Assembly (NCBI GenBank): GCA_905221615.1
Contig: CAJNDT010001857.1
Span: 726,501 to 790,500, forward strand
Direction of reading: 5' to 3'
DNA length: 64,000 nucleotides
Source: Symbiodinium sp. CCMP2592
Taxonomy: Eukaryota; Sar; Dinophyceae; Suessiales; Symbiodiniaceae
A program made the position numbers and the translations under genes. Shown piece after piece: positions 12,101 to 24,510 of the stretch. The notes under the pieces are model-generated. The model had not been told where the DNA came from, searched no databases, and saw nothing but the letters and a program-made list of their open reading frames with translations. Numbering within the stretch: position 1 is the stretch's first letter; each line of letters begins with the position of its first letter.

Positions 12101-12303
12101 CCATTGAGAGTCGTTCTCAGACCTCATGACTGATCTGATCTACCCCACCTCAAAGTTCACACGTACTCTTTCTCAAGAATTTCTCAAGGTTATTCGGGGT
12201 CTAGGGGCTTCCGCCTCTGGGGTGTGCTAGGCTGTGAAGCTTTCGCACCATCAGACCTAGTTGTCGGCAAAGCCCGAAGTCCCAGGCCATCCTGAACCCT
12301 GGA
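9181..12303. other. Intergenic, no supported gene
   Basis: Frames reach at most 108 codons (9979-10305, plus) and have no motif. Telomere-like G-strand words occur around 9540-9960, 10530-10620 and 11280-11320, and C-strand words around 11635-11740. No RNA gene or mobile element is seen. Confidence 0.35.
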
Positions 12304-12335
12304 CGGGTTTAGGGTTTAGGGTCTTGGTTTGAATC
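12304..12335 (+). repeat. Short telomere-like repeat with two perfect TTTAGGG units
   Basis: TTTAGGGTTTAGGG is perfect at 12308-12321 and is flanked by GGG before and GTCTTGG after. Two adjacent exact heptamers are among the best-preserved evidence for the repeat unit behind the degenerate blocks elsewhere. Confidence 0.75.
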
Positions 12336-12419
12336 TTTGCCGCTCCCGGAGTTGCCAGCTCATGCCTTCTACGCCACGGCTGCGAACCTCGCCGCAACCG
12401 CTTTCATGAAAACGACAAG

Positions 12420-13046
12420 TTGAACTTGAAGAGAATTATCGAGCCCTCCGCATTTCAGAAAGCACTGCAGCTGGGTTTAGATCTTCCTCGCCCGTCCTTT
12501 GAGCCTGCAGCATGTGCTTCGACCACAGGAGTTGTGGCATCGGCTAGGCATCTTAAGGACTGCAGACCTGTGTCGCATCACAACGGTTTGCCTGCCTGTG
12601 GCGACCGCGCGTGGGCTCGTCATAATTCCAACGAAATCCTAGACACAACAACTGTTTGTGGGCGTTTGTTCCCAAAGACCTGCACGCCGCCGAGGGTGCT
12701 AGGGACCAAAAGAAGATGCTTCTGTGCTTGCAGATTCGGCTGTCCCCGTCTACAATTGCTGGGCTTGGGCCTTCATAACCAGGAAATCCAGTGTCAACAA
12801 CATCCAACTTTCCGTAGCGAAGTTCCCCCAAAATGTTCCGTGGCCTGGACCCGAGCTTTAGCTATGCAGGCTGATTGCGCAGTTTCCCCAAAGACATGGT
12901 CAGATCAGAGCATGCAGCAGTTAGACATCGCATCCAGTGTTAATTCTGGTTGCGTCGTCGCCGGAGTCACATCTCGGAGGTCCTGCTCGTGTCAGGCGCG
13001 GGCTTCCAAAATGCAAAGCCCCAGGCCCCGGAGCCTGGAGTCATAG
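12420..13046 (+). CDS. Long open frame, 208 codons, doubtful
   Basis: This is one of the three longest open frames in the window and slightly longer than chance would predict. It opens with TTG and has no in-frame ATG until late. The translation is rich in Cys, Arg, Ser and Pro, with no domain or membrane segment I recognise and no clear third-position bias. It may be a chance frame or may contain an exon. No splice site or neighbour argues for a gene. Confidence 0.15.
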   Translation: MNLKRIIEPSAFQKALQLGLDLPRPSFEPAACASTTGVVASARHLKDCRPVSHHNGLPACGDRAWARHNSNEILDTTTVCGRLFPKTCTPPRVLGTKRRCFCACRFGCPRLQLLGLGLHNQEIQCQQHPTFRSEVPPKCSVAWTRALAMQADCAVSPKTWSDQSMQQLDIASSVNSGCVVAGVTSRRSCSCQARASKMQSPRPRSLES

Positions 13047-14744
13047 CCCTCACCAGGCCTAGCCTTCCAAATCGGTCTTCGAATCCGCACTATCGGCCCC
13101 TTAGTTGAGATCTAAATTCACACCCAAAGAAGGAGTAAGCACAGTAGCAGCTTGCTATATACATAAAGCCGTAAACAATTTCAAGGGCACTTTGGATCCT
13201 TCGGAGTTAGGATGTTCGGGCTCGTGGGTTTGGGGATTCATGGCCTAGGCTTTTTCGGGTTTAGGCAGAGCAAATCTGCACGGCTTCAATAGCCATTTGG
13301 TCCAAGACTGACAGCAGGCAAGCAGGATTTCCGGGCGTGGTTGTTCATGGCTACTGCTTGTGTCAGCATCTGTCGTGTCTAGAAGGTCGCTTTACACGGG
13401 TTTCAGCATCCAGTGTTTGGAGTTTCACATCGTGAAGCAGTTGTTTGGTGTCGTCACCAACGGAAGCAGGGATTGCCTGTCCTAGGCGCCATTTTAGTGG
13501 TCTGAAGTCTGGCCTATTGGTTGAAAGGTTCCTTTCAGCTTCGCCCTTAGCTGCGCTGAGTTCTGAGATGCCATGTGCTCTAGTCTAGGTCTTGAGAGTT
13601 CCCCAATGGGCAGAATGCAGGGGCGTGTACACTTCGACAAAAATACGGTTAGACAAGCGGTCGTCCAATTCGACAAGCCTTTGCATTGCTTGCTACCTCC
13701 TTGGGGCTGCCTTTGCGGGATTGGTGAAGGTATGTTCTGGCTTCAAGATCCGGTGGCCGTGTAGCCGCTCAGCCCCACGAAATGGGGGGGGGTGCAAAAA
13801 AACAACATCTCGTGAACCCGTTGGCAAACTACAATTCTGGTCCGTCAGGTGGCCAAAACGGATTCCCAACAGAAGAGCTACCACGAAACCCGGAAGCCTT
13901 CAAACTGTCAACCATGAAACTAAACCATAAAAGCATTGCCCCGATAAACCCAACAAGCCTTATACCAGAAAGCTTTATTCCGAACCTAGGACTCTCCATG
14001 GGTGTCGCTCGCAGTGCACTCAAAACCAGCTATCCGTGTGTTTAGGAGCGGGTTTAAAGATTTAGTGTTTAGGTAAATTAGGACTGGTGGGCTTAGGGTG
14101 AGCAAGGCTGGCTTTGCGGGTTGGTTTCAGGGGTTTAGTATTTAGCATTCTCAGACAGCCCGATAAACATGGGGCTTTCTAGCAATTTACAGGACCTCAA
14201 CCAGGAAATGTTCGTAGATCGGAGTGTCAGACATACAGAATGTTTCAACCATTGATATTGGCTCTTTGGGTTTTGTGCAGTCAGATTGTTTTGGAGTCAG
14301 GGTTTCGGGCGTTCAGGGTCAGTCCCAGAACCTTCCGCGTGCCTTAATTGAAGGCCTTTTTCCTGAGGATCCGCCATAAATTAAATAACATTGCCTGTAC
14401 GCATGAGCTTTCTCTCCTAGGGATCACAGGGTTAAGGAACTAGGAGTTGTGTCCAAAGTTGACTCAGGTTTGCATGTGAGCAGGGCTGCGTTCCTTCACG
14501 CTCTCAGAATGAAAACCGAAGCACAGCGGGGGTAAACCAGGACCGGCAAGCTGCTTAGTCGAAGCACGCATGATGTTCAAAACTTCCTAAACAGCAGTCT
14601 CAGCTCCGAAGCCCTAAGCCTCAAATCTTCAGCCTGGAAGATCGAATGCATCGTTCCTTAAACTGAGTGCGCCAAACGTCTTTGTAGTGTTCGACTACAG
14701 AACGGCCGGTAAAGATGATGACGTCTACTTCTGCTCTTTATCAT
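13047..14744. other. Intergenic with strand-switching telomere-like words
   Basis: G-strand words occur at about 13195-13265 and 14040-14150. C-strand words occur at about 13850-13990. No gene is supported. A 17-base string at 13290-13306 resembles the 3' part of the dinoflagellate spliced leader. Confidence 0.35.
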
Positions 14745-15105
14745 TCCTCCCTCTCTCTCTATTATATCTGTGCACCGGTTCATCTACCTGCCTACTTTGC
14801 CTGCTTATCTACCGTCCTACCTGTTTGACTCTGCCCCTTGTTCTGCCCTACCTTCTCCACCTGTCTACAAAATTGCGTAATTTCCTATCGATCTATCTAT
14901 CTATGTACCTACCTGCCTATCTGCTTATTTAGCTGTCCATCTATCTTTCTTTCTTTCCGTCTATGTACCCACCCATCCATCCGGCGATCTGTCTATCTAT
15001 CGGTCCATCTATCTATCTATCTGTCAACCTACCTACCCATCCATCTATATACCTGCCCATCTGAGGACCTACCTATCTATCTGTCCGTCCATCTGTCTAT
15101 CATAC
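14745..15105. repeat. Imperfect (CTAT/CTAC)n tetranucleotide microsatellite
   Basis: CTCTCTCT at the start gives way to CTAC/CTGC words. From about 14885 to 15100 there are long runs of CTAT, CTAC, CCAT and CTGT tetramers with interruptions. The Ser/Leu/Tyr/Pro-rich frames through it are shadows. Confidence 0.9.
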
Positions 15106-15825
15106 CGACAGCCTCTGAACTTTCACGGGTGCTTAGGAGTTGAGTTATTCTGTCATGTCGCTGGTTCTGCGGGAAATATGACGTGCTAAATGTTATCGGG
15201 TCGTGCATGGGGTTTCAAAGGTTTCATATAGGGGTTTTACAAGGTATATTATATCTGGAAGTTTCGGGACAACAGGGAACCCCATATAAAATCTTCACTA
15301 TAAGATCCTTATCACAAGCGACGGGATCCCCACGCTTAAGACACCCCGCCCCCCCCCTCTCCAAAAAAATTTAAAAAAGCGAGCTGACATGAGGTCTTGC
15401 GGCTGCTACGGCAGCCTTGTTTTACGACGGATGGGGGTACCGGCCTATCCATCAATCCCGGGCTTCCTTTGAGGTTGAAGTTGTGATCTTTGGGGCCCAG
15501 GGTTTGGAGCATAAGGTCAATATTTTTTCGTCAGTTTTTAGATGGTTTCTTGCATTGAGGGGGGGGAAGGCTAATTTGGTCAAAGGCTGGAGGTCCAAGC
15601 CTGTCACTGGGAGCCATTGTGAGTTTAGAGGTTTGTGTCTGGAAAGGTCCAACGAGTAGCACTTTGCCCTTAGGAGCCCCTATACCTTGGACTGTACACC
15701 CCAAGAGTCGTGGATGGATTGGATTCTGTTGCGGGCGGTGGTGATACGAATAGAAACATAACGATGGACTACTAATGAATGAACGTGGTAATGTCAATAG
15801 TCGCAGGCCTAGCCAGGGCTAGCAG
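15106..15825. other. Intergenic, no supported gene
   Basis: It contains a run of ten C near 15349-15358 followed by an A-rich patch at about 15362-15377. Short frames only, with no motif. Confidence 0.35.
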
Positions 15826-15925
15826 TGAAAGAACAAGAAGAAGAAGAAGTAGGAGTAGTGGTAATGGTAGTGGTAGTGGAAATGGTAGTGGTAGCAGCAG
15901 CAGTAGCAGTCCGTCGTAGCAGTAG
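15826..15925. repeat. Triplet microsatellite (AAG, then GTG/GTA, then GCA)
   Basis: GAAGAAGAAG passes into GTAGTGGTAATG-type units and then GCAGCAGCAGTAGCAG. The triplet phase is kept through three different units, so all six frames stay open and give poly-Glu/Val or poly-Leu/Thr shadows. Confidence 0.9.
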
Positions 15926-16075
15926 CTTGCGTTGTGACTGTAGAGTGGCGGATGATGCACCTCCAGTCACGGTCTTTTGTTTGCTGGGGCTTCTGGACTT
16001 ATTGCATTCAGCCACTGACTTGCTTATTCGTCGCGTGGCCAAGGGCTGTAGCTGCAGACATACTGACAACTAACG
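15926..16075. other. Short spacer, nothing recognised
   Basis: Spacer between the triplet repeat and the next telomere-like block. The frames here continue from the repeat. Confidence 0.3.
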
Positions 16076-16200
16076 ACCCCAACCCGTCACCCTTATTCCC
16101 GAAGCCCTTTAGCCCTCGAGCCCAAAAGGGCCCTGAACCCGAAAATGCCCTAAAACCAATTGCAGCCCTCACAAAAAGCTATAAATCCCTTCAACATATA
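16076..16200 (-). repeat. Degenerate telomere-like block, C-rich strand
   Basis: CCCCAACCC, CCCTTATTCCC, CCCTTTAGCCC, CCCTGAACCC and GCCCTAAAACC words follow one another at near-heptamer spacing. The 127-codon frame across it is repeat-driven. Confidence 0.55.
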
Positions 16201-18689
16201 ACTGATGAGACCTTGCGTGTGCGGAAAGCCATAACATCCAATAAAGAACCTACCTGCAACCCCCACCTCTCCTTTGCCACGAGAGTTTGCAGGCACAGTC
16301 CGCGTCCTACAACATGAACCCCGATCAATAACCATGCCCCGACCAGCAGCCCTAAACGGATGAAGTGTTTCAGAGTTTAGGGTTTCAGTTTCTGTCTTTT
16401 TGGTTGGGGTTTGCAAGACTGGGCGCTCAGCATTCAGTGCTCAAGTGGTAGGGGTAATTACAACAGTCCCATGATTCAGCAATTACATGAGTTTGGGGAC
16501 CATACCGTAAATCCTAAAGTCTATGAAACCCAAGTATCGAAGATGACTCTATTTGCCTATGGTAACCTTCTTCCCTCCTGTGAAACTTTATGAAGTTACA
16601 GTCCCTGGCATTGGATAATGCAACCGTAAGGACAGACGCGCATCTCGTGAAAGGGATCAGCTATGGGCCTCGGCCCCGGTGCCCTTTGGAGGCTAAGGGT
16701 CTTAGGATTTGCTCAAGCGGTTTAGGCATTGGGGTTTGGGGTTCACTAAAGGCCTAGGATTGGAGGTCTTGCGGTGTTTTCCGAAAGTCTTGCGGGCTGC
16801 TTGTTGCTTTTTGCCTTGTATCGGGTTTTGTCGTTGTGTTATAAGAACTTCGGGTGCTTGCCTGCTGTTGCGAGGCTTAAAGTAGTCAGTGGTTTGGGAT
16901 CATGTGAGTAGGATATACTTGATGAATAGTACCATATTGAAGGTTTGTTATTTGCTTAAGGCTTCCGACTGTCGTTGAAAGCTGCTTTGATCACAACCAT
17001 TATGGAGGGACCACTACCAGTACCAGCATTGGCGGCTGTTCACGAAGGTCGATCAGTACTCAGAACTACTCTCGGAACTATCAGAGACAGGTTGAGCCTG
17101 GTCAGGTCTTGCTGTTGGGCCGAAACCCGATCCTCTGGCCTAGTCGCTAACGTACTAATCGGCAAGGTCCTACATCACATTAAACACATGGCATCTGCAA
17201 CCCCTAAAAACTCCTGGACCCCACGGGCTTAGCCCTAGACAAGCCGCAAGCCCGGACAGCCGCTAAGCAGTCACAGCCATCGCCAGCACCATCATCCTCA
17301 TCAACAAGAAGCGTAACCAGTGCTCATGAAATCAACTCGCTGGTACTTGTCCTCAGGCCAATGCCTTGCAAAGGGCCCTGCACCGTCAGCCAGGCCCGGC
17401 AGAAGGGGGCGGGTTGGAATTGGAGGGCCTGGGTCGCAGCATTCCAACTTTGACATGGATCATGAGAATAGGGCTACATCATTAGAGCAGGATTTCAGGC
17501 CTACAGACCACATGAAGTGTAATGTGGAAACCTCAGAAATAATATTCATGCTGCTGCTTGTACAGGATTAGTCTCGAAAGCCTCAGAAGGCTTTCGCCTC
17601 ATATTTAATTGAGCCAATCTCAGCACTGCTCGCACCCACCTCGGCACGAACATCCACTGAAGCCCAGTGGTCGTGTCAGCTTTATGTAGCCCACAATTGT
17701 GACCCTCCATCCCTCGCATGCAAAGGACGACTTCTTCTCACAGTCCGCGAAACCCATGCCCCCGGCCTCAGCATCTTTGGGGTCAGGGATGTTCGATGTA
17801 TAAAACTTCGACATTTTCACGTGATGGCGGTGCGGATGAACACGATGGTTATGAAGATGAAACGATGAAGATCTAGCGCGGACAACGTGATGAGGAAGAG
17901 GATGGCGCTGATGACAGTCGTCGCCGGCTTGTCATCATGATGCAGACTTGGATCATAGCAACGCCACCTTCGACTTTACCAGCAACAATAACAACAGCAG
18001 CAGCACTTCAAAAAAATGCAAGTACAGCAGGAGCAAGGGCAAAACCTGTGAGGTAAGATTTGCGTGGCCAGTGCTAACGCACCTAAACCCCCAAACACTG
18101 CGAAGACATACCAGGGCTTGGACCTTGAAGGAGCTCCCAGGCAGCAGCGAGCACATCCACCTCACGGCCTGGCCGAAGCAGCCACCCCCCCCAGTATGCC
18201 AAACGTCTGTCGCGCAACCTCCCCCTCTTCGTATATTCCAAAAAATCAGAAGACACTGAACGTAGGCCCGCCAAACCCCAGACCACTGGACGCCGTATGG
18301 TGTCTGCTAGCACCAGCAGGGAGCACCTTTCTTGGGTTTGTCTCAAGCAATGCCTAAATTATGCATAAATTACATCCCTTGGGCATCGACGGCCCTAAAA
18401 GAGACCATCACCCAAAAAGCCTTCAAAAGGGCCTTGCATCAAGAAATTGAACTACAGACACCTATATTTCCGAAATTTCATCCTTAAGCCCCACATTGAA
18501 GCTTGAACCCAATGTATGCATGCAGGGAAACCCAAAACAGAAGACCAGGTGGGGCCGGAGAGGCCGAGGAGATCTCGAGGCCACGGCTGTCTTGCATTGC
18601 TTGCATATCAGCATGATAGAAGGTGTTTACGAGGGCTTGAGGATATGCGTTTCTGTGTGCGAGCTTTTGATGTGCCCGGAGGGTGCTCA
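16201..18689. other. Intergenic, no supported gene
   Basis: Open frames are 103 codons or shorter and lack motifs. Telomere-like G-strand words are dense at about 16365-16400 and 16690-16770. A CAGCAGCAGCA patch lies near 17995-18005. Confidence 0.35.
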
Positions 18690-19140
18690 AACTGTGTTTT
18701 TCCCCGAACACTGTGGTACACACTATTGGCTATAGGGTTCTTGAGTTCGGAGTAGAGAGACTTGACTAGGCTGGCTGCGAGGCACAGGCCGAATATTCTC
18801 GCTTCCGCTGTGGCGCGGTGCATAAATGGTCCCGTTGTTTACACACTCGTGCAGCCGCGTCTTGCGGAAGCGTGATTCATTGAAAATTCACATACACTGG
18901 GCTCCATGCGGTCTCGAAATGTATGAACCCGTTCAGTTCATGTAGGGAAGCTTTTGGGCCATACCATTTTTTGAATTGGGGCAGCTTGTTGCTCATATAT
19001 CTGAATCTGCCGCACGTGTTGGATATGATAGTGGTGTCCTGGGATATCGTGGTGGTCTTCTGGTTTCCGTGTGGTCCTTTCGGAGCTCCTGGATTCTGCC
19101 AGCGGTCTCTGGCTGGTCTCCTAGAGATCTCTTGGTGGTC
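18690..19140 (+). repeat. Dispersed repeat family, copy B
   Basis: This is the second, diverged copy of the segment at 7930-8330, in the same orientation and with the same landmark order. Both copies lie upstream of an ATAC/ATAT microsatellite (8395 and 19350), though at different distances. The frames over it do not match any family I recognise. Confidence 0.5.
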
Positions 19141-19349
19141 TCCACTGCAACCCTCGCACACATAGTGTCTCGTTTCGTCCTTCAACTGTATCTTCTTGAG
19201 CTTAAGTAGAACTGGCTTGCCAACGCTTTGGCTTGCTTCTCAGGGTGTCTCGGGCAGTGTTATTTTTGTTCAAGACTGCATTACAGAAGCCTTCATCGCT
19301 ACTGACTGCTTAATCATGTTCAATGCTGTTCTACAACCCCGGTGTGCGC
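19141..19349. other. Spacer, nothing recognised
   Basis: No motif or repeat is evident between the dispersed repeat and the microsatellite. Confidence 0.3.
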
Positions 19350-19412
19350 GTATGTATATACCTACATATTTGTATATGCATATACATATATATATATATA
19401 CATATATATATG

Positions 19413-19452
<40 letters not shown>

Positions 19453-19510
19453 TATGTATGTATATATATATATACACATATGCACACACACACACACACA
19501 CACGCACACT
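19350..19510. repeat. (TA)n with TATG/TACA interruptions, then (CA)n
   Basis: Long TA runs with periodic GTA/CATA interruptions cover about 19350-19475. About 12 CA units follow at 19483-19506. Tyr/Ile-rich frames on both strands come from the repeat. Confidence 0.95.
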
Positions 19511-20700
19511 CGCACTTTCGACGTAGAGTTCCCCGAAAGCCTGGCCACAGTACAGAGTATGATTCGGTTCACATTTCTTTGGCTTAGCCTGTTCTGCCTG
19601 CCTTGCTACTACGTCCGTAGACTAAAGCCACCGCTCAGGTCATCCGACAACTTGGTGCGAACATGGTGCGCGGGGCACTCAGCCGTGAGTTGAAGTCGAA
19701 CGCCGTTATCCTGCCAGTAGGGAAGGTGGTTTTGGGGTGCCGGGCGTATGCTTCACTGCTTGGTGTAAGAAGCCGGGCTTTATGCTTCCCTTTGTGATTA
19801 TGGTACTATGTCCGGTAATTGCCAGTCACTGCAGTTAGCCTTTGAACCTTAAGTCCGAAGCCTTAAAGCCCAAAAGTCTGCAGCCACGATTTTGTGTTGC
19901 CGCTTCAGGTTCAACTTCCCGGCAGAAGCCCTGAACCCTGGCCCAGGTCTCTACGGCAACAACCCAGAGAACACGCATCGTGACTTTCTGGACGAAGCAC
20001 AGGACCATTACCAGAGTGGGTTTTCGGATTCAGGGAACAGAAACACAGGACCTAAGTTGAAACCCCAACTTCCACCCGTGCGTCGCCGGTTTCTGAGTTT
20101 CTTCGTATGGGGTGCAGCAGGCCCGGCGCGATACGTCCGGACAAGCAATCTATAACATCTATAACCGGGCTGTGAAAGAAGCTCACTCGGGTCATGGAGA
20201 GCTAATTGAGCAGCTAGTTAAGTCCTTGGATCTCAAATACATCTGAGCTAATCTCCGGGTAACAGACAGAGAACTGACGATGATTAAGTATGCGAGAATG
20301 ATGTGACTACGATGGCTGACTGAGCCCATCAATCTTCTTTAACTTTTACTTCTACTTTACTCTCAGGTCATATGGAGGTCCCCCATCGGCTTCGGCCTCA
20401 TGATGACTGTCACAGCCTTTATATCCCAATCACGAGTCCCTTACCGTAGGTATACTTCCCTTGGTGATGGGAACTTAGGATTAGATATGATTAGGTTAAC
20501 TTCCGAACAGCATGTGGGCAAGTGCGCATGACAGTATTTTCATGGTGGCTATCCCATGCAGGGCCCTTGTCATTTCGTATGCCACGTACAGTAAAGGGCC
20601 AGGCTCGCAAAAGACAGATAGCAGTAATGAGCCCTGATCCTTGCTTATGTGTGCATCTGCCAGGCCTGAATGCTAAGTACCATAATTTCCGAATGCTTAC
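19511..20700. other. Intergenic, no supported gene
   Basis: Short frames (87 codons or less) without motifs. C-strand telomere-like words occur at about 19850-19940. Confidence 0.35.
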
Positions 20701-21120
20701 ACTCCTATCTGAATCTTCGAAGCCTGATGCCCAAACCTCTAACCAAAGCCCTAAAGGCCCGATACTCTACACCATGTGAAACTTATCTAACCCTTAACTC
20801 CGGCACCCCAAAACATCACAAGAAATCCGAAATCTCAAGACTAAACCCATGAGAGCCAATCCTAAGCCTAAACCCATGAGAGCCGCATATGATTGCAATA
20901 CAAACAGTATCTAGATCTAGATCTAGATAGGTCTGTTGTATATCTATGCATACACACAGACGCACCTGTTAACCCCAAAGCCTAGAACTCCATCCCCCGA
21001 AAGCCCATGAAGGTCCGCAAACCCGCATGAGAAAAAGAGAAAGCACTGAAATTCCTGAACCTGCTGGATCCCCAAAACCCTAACATCAAAAAGCCCCCAA
21101 CTTGACACCCGTAAACCGCT
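20701..21120 (-). repeat. Degenerate telomere-like block, C-rich strand, with a 27-bp tandem repeat
   Basis: CCCTAAAGG, CCCTTAACTCC, CCCCAAAAC and CCCGCAAACC words dominate. CTAAACCCATGAGAGCC occurs at 20841-20857 and again at 20868-20884, a 27-base period. At 20909-20928 ATCTAG is reiterated. A gene is not supported. Confidence 0.6.
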
Positions 21121-24100
21121 TCAGTGTCGCCAACGCATCAGATCCGAAAGCGACACAAACCAATCACTGCAGGAGCTCGGCCTGACCGTGGTACCAGGCA
21201 ACACCAGATGTGTCGATGTTCTAAGGTTTCCTTTCGGTTTTGGTTGCAGGGTTCACGGTTTTAGCTTTCGGTTCCGTGATGGGTTTTTTGTCCATGGAGG
21301 ATTGAGAGTTTCCTTGATCTAGGATCGTGACTGAGTAAGCTCGAAGATGCCTTGTGCACATCGAATTGTACTGCTAGCTTCCTATGCTTTTGTTGCTGGC
21401 ATTCTTCTGTTTAGCCACGTTAACCGACAGAGTGGATTCCGGAGGATCCCGGAGTCCGGCACGTAGCCGAGAGTCCGAGAACAAGGTGTTATTTGCGAGC
21501 GCGGCCGCTCGATGAGCCATCCGTCTTGAAGCGGTCGATTCATGAGCAGGATGACGGGCGGAATTCGGCCCATGACACTGCTGTTCTGGGCTATTGTCCA
21601 TGCTTTGCCGAACAGCCTGAAGCTGAACCTCGTTTGACCTGTCCTGGTTGTTCGGCACTGTAGGTCGCTGTTCAGTTTAGGGCTTAGGGCTCCTTTGTTA
21701 TGCTATCTGTCATAGGGCGTGTATTCTTGCTGTTGTTTATGCTGAGCACGAGACAGTGATGAAACCTCAGTTCTTAAACTGTAGGCCATGGACTTGTAGG
21801 TCGTAGGTCAAACGAGCCAGGACCCAAGCGGTTCTAGTCACGGGCCGGGATCGACTGTTTAGCGATAAATGGGCGGAGGACGGGTAAAACGGTTTCGAGT
21901 CAAGGTGCTTGGGGCAAACCCGCCCACAGAAACATTCTATTTGCCAGGCCTCAGCGATTACGACTTCATCCAGAGCCCGGCGAACTGCTTGACCACAGAC
22001 TTCAACTGCTACAAGCAGGCCATGTAGCTCTAGGGGTCAGTTTCTCGAATCTCACTATGGGGTATGCCAGTCTAGGGATGGAGGATGTTGAGGCTCGTCA
22101 ACTTTTACTTGTAAGTTTGGAGGTTTTGTTTTGGATTATATCCACGGCGTTGAGGTCCTACTGGTATTGCGCGCTTGCAAGGTCAAGCCGCCTGGAATGT
22201 TGAGATCAATATTTGGAGTTGTGACAGCAGTCGAGAGCAACACCGCACTTGTCTAGCCGGATCGTGTGGAAGCGATGTGTTCACAAGGATTTCGAGTCCG
22301 AGCTACTCTATCGTTTCGTTGAGTCGGGATTGAGGTTCAGCGCTCTGGGACTCTGAACCCTGCGTGGGCAAAACTAAGTTGGCTTGGCCAACATTTAGAG
22401 GTCCCTTTTGTCGGTATCTTAGAGCCGGGATTCTAACGTTCAGGGTTGGTATTGGGGACTATCAGGGTTCAGCGCTTTGGGTTTAGGGCTCCGGCGAGCC
22501 CTTACGTAGGGCTTCTCTAGTCATGCACAGTTTTGGGCCTCAGCAAAAAGCACATTTCTCACGCCTTTCACACACACCCAGAGCTGCAAGTCTACAGCCT
22601 ACCCTCCTACACCCTATAGACCCCGACCAAAACCTTAAACCAAGGTCAGGGACTCGTACAAGGAGCTGCTGAAAAATGGCTTCCTGCACGAAGGCACCTG
22701 ACTCTTGTCACTACATTGTGGATTTGTAGACGGGTTTTCAAATGATGCAAGATCCAGGTTAGTTATTAGTTGTAAGGACCCCATACGCAAGTGATCTGGT
22801 GCACGCGAATCTCCTAAGGACAAGCTTTTAGTCCACAGGGGTTACGGTTAAAGACCACGTGTCTTTGGGAGGCTGAGTGCTCAGTGTTTGCATTGGCGGC
22901 ATGCCCATTGTTCAACCAGGCCTTTCGTGGCAATTTGAACTTAATCCATTCGGCTTCAGAGACTCAGGGACCTGAGATACTAAATTAGGACCCTTGTTAC
23001 AGAGATCCCCAAGCGTTAAACCCGCTAACCCTCCCTCCGCCAATTTTAAGGACCAGGCAACTTCCATAAAGCGCTCATAGAAAATGTGTCCAGACTCAAT
23101 TTGACAGTATCGAGGGTGGCCTCTTTGGTGTTTTCAGGGTTCTGCAGTTCTAGGTCCCAGAATGACGGGACTTGGCAGAACTAGAAGACATGCATCTAAC
23201 CTACTTGTACCAAGAGCTTCCAAGTTGCCATCTCACCAGCCCCGCGTGGTGTCCTGCTCCGCATGCTGAGCTTCTGCCCTGGTGCCGGATCGAGGCGCAT
23301 CATGAAACCAATGTAACAGATTTGCCGAGCATGTCGGGCGGTCCCCAGCGCCAGACCACTTCGATTGTTTTGGTCAAACTGCTTGTGAGCCAGTAGTTTT
23401 GCTGCAGGCCCAGGCCCAGACTTTGAACTTGGGATTTTCGTCGATTCGTGAAACTTCGAACACATGGCTAGTGCGGAGCCTTTGCTTCAACTGCCGACGG
23501 CGGCCCTTAGCCTTTGAGCAAACCGCCTGGAAAAGCCTCGGATCTGGAAAAGAAAACGACTAGATGAGCTCTACGATCGACCCACTGCCAGTATCCAGAA
23601 ACTCGAGCCCGCTTTGGATGTTCATGAGTGGCTTCATAAGTATGGCTGTGGGAAAAGTAACTGAACCTTCCCGAACACTGCGTACCGGCGCATGCAAACG
23701 ATCGTTGGAAAGTGAAGGGAGGTTGGATTTGTGGAGTTTTAGGGCTATGAAGTTCATATAGGGCCCTTCTGCTGGAATATTGGCGACGGTATGTTTGGGG
23801 TGCCCTTATGGCGCTACCGGCAACAAAAACTCTACGGGCTGTGATTGGTGAGGGGGGCCAGGAGCTTCTTCTAAAGGGGTGCCTTTTCAAGCCTACGCTT
23901 GCGTGCCCGAACCTCGGGCAGTCTGTGCAGGACCGAGGAAGTCAATTAGGGTTCGTGGTTTAAGGTCACATTGAAATTTTTGGGATTCAGGCTCAAAGAT
24001 TGCAGATGTTGATGCTCAGGAGGACATGTTTCGAGGGTTTACGATCATCGTGTCCACGGCCACATGGTAGAACAAGTTGTTAAACCACCAAACTCAGACC

Positions 24101-24196
24101 ACATACTAGAAATCCGAAGTCGCAGAGATTCAAAAGGTTCGAACATAAGAAGCTGAGTCTTTGCCGGTGGGGCTTCATAGGTCTATGTCACAGGCG
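21121..24196. other. Intergenic, no supported gene
   Basis: The longest frame is 127 codons (23507-23890, minus), with no recognised motif and overlapping open frames on both strands. G-strand telomere-like words are common at about 22320-22510. Nothing else is evident. Confidence 0.35.
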
Positions 24197-24466
24197 TCAG
24201 CTAGTGGACGGGTCAGCTTGCCAATAGATGGGCCAGGGATTTCTAAGGCAGTGAACATCAGTGAACACGAGTATTCTCACGGCACTCCTCGCAAGCTCCT
24301 GGTCTATCAGCTGAGCATCTAGACCTCTCATCTTCGTGGCGCGGAGTGTTTCAGGACGTTGTGTTTCCACCTTTCCCGCAATCTCCAGAGATTCGAACGG
24401 GATGCCGCTTAATCGCTTGGAGGTTCCGGCATGCCTTGCCAGGGCCAGGGTTACGCTGCTTGCCAT
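24197..24466 (-). CDS. Hypothetical protein, 89 aa (weak candidate)
   Basis: An ATG at 24464-24466 (minus) opens an 89-residue frame ending at 24197. I do not recognise a domain. The product is soluble, with a charged middle section and a short hydrophobic beta-like stretch (RILVFTDVH, about residues 64-72). Third positions look G/C-biased and composition is balanced, which is why it is listed over similar frames. A divergent plus-strand frame starts 44 bases away at 24511. It may be an exon or chance. Confidence 0.22.
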   Translation of the reverse strand: MASSVTLALARHAGTSKRLSGIPFESLEIAGKVETQRPETLRATKMRGLDAQLIDQELARSAVRILVFTDVHCLRNPWPIYWQADPSTS

Positions 24467-24510
24467 CCTAACTCGGAGCTGAATGGTAGCTGCCCAGGCA
24501 ACATGAAGTT

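Noticed and set aside
24385..24405. Second tRNA-like TTCGAAT loop on the minus strand
   Set aside because: The flanking five bases do not pair, and it lies inside an open frame.
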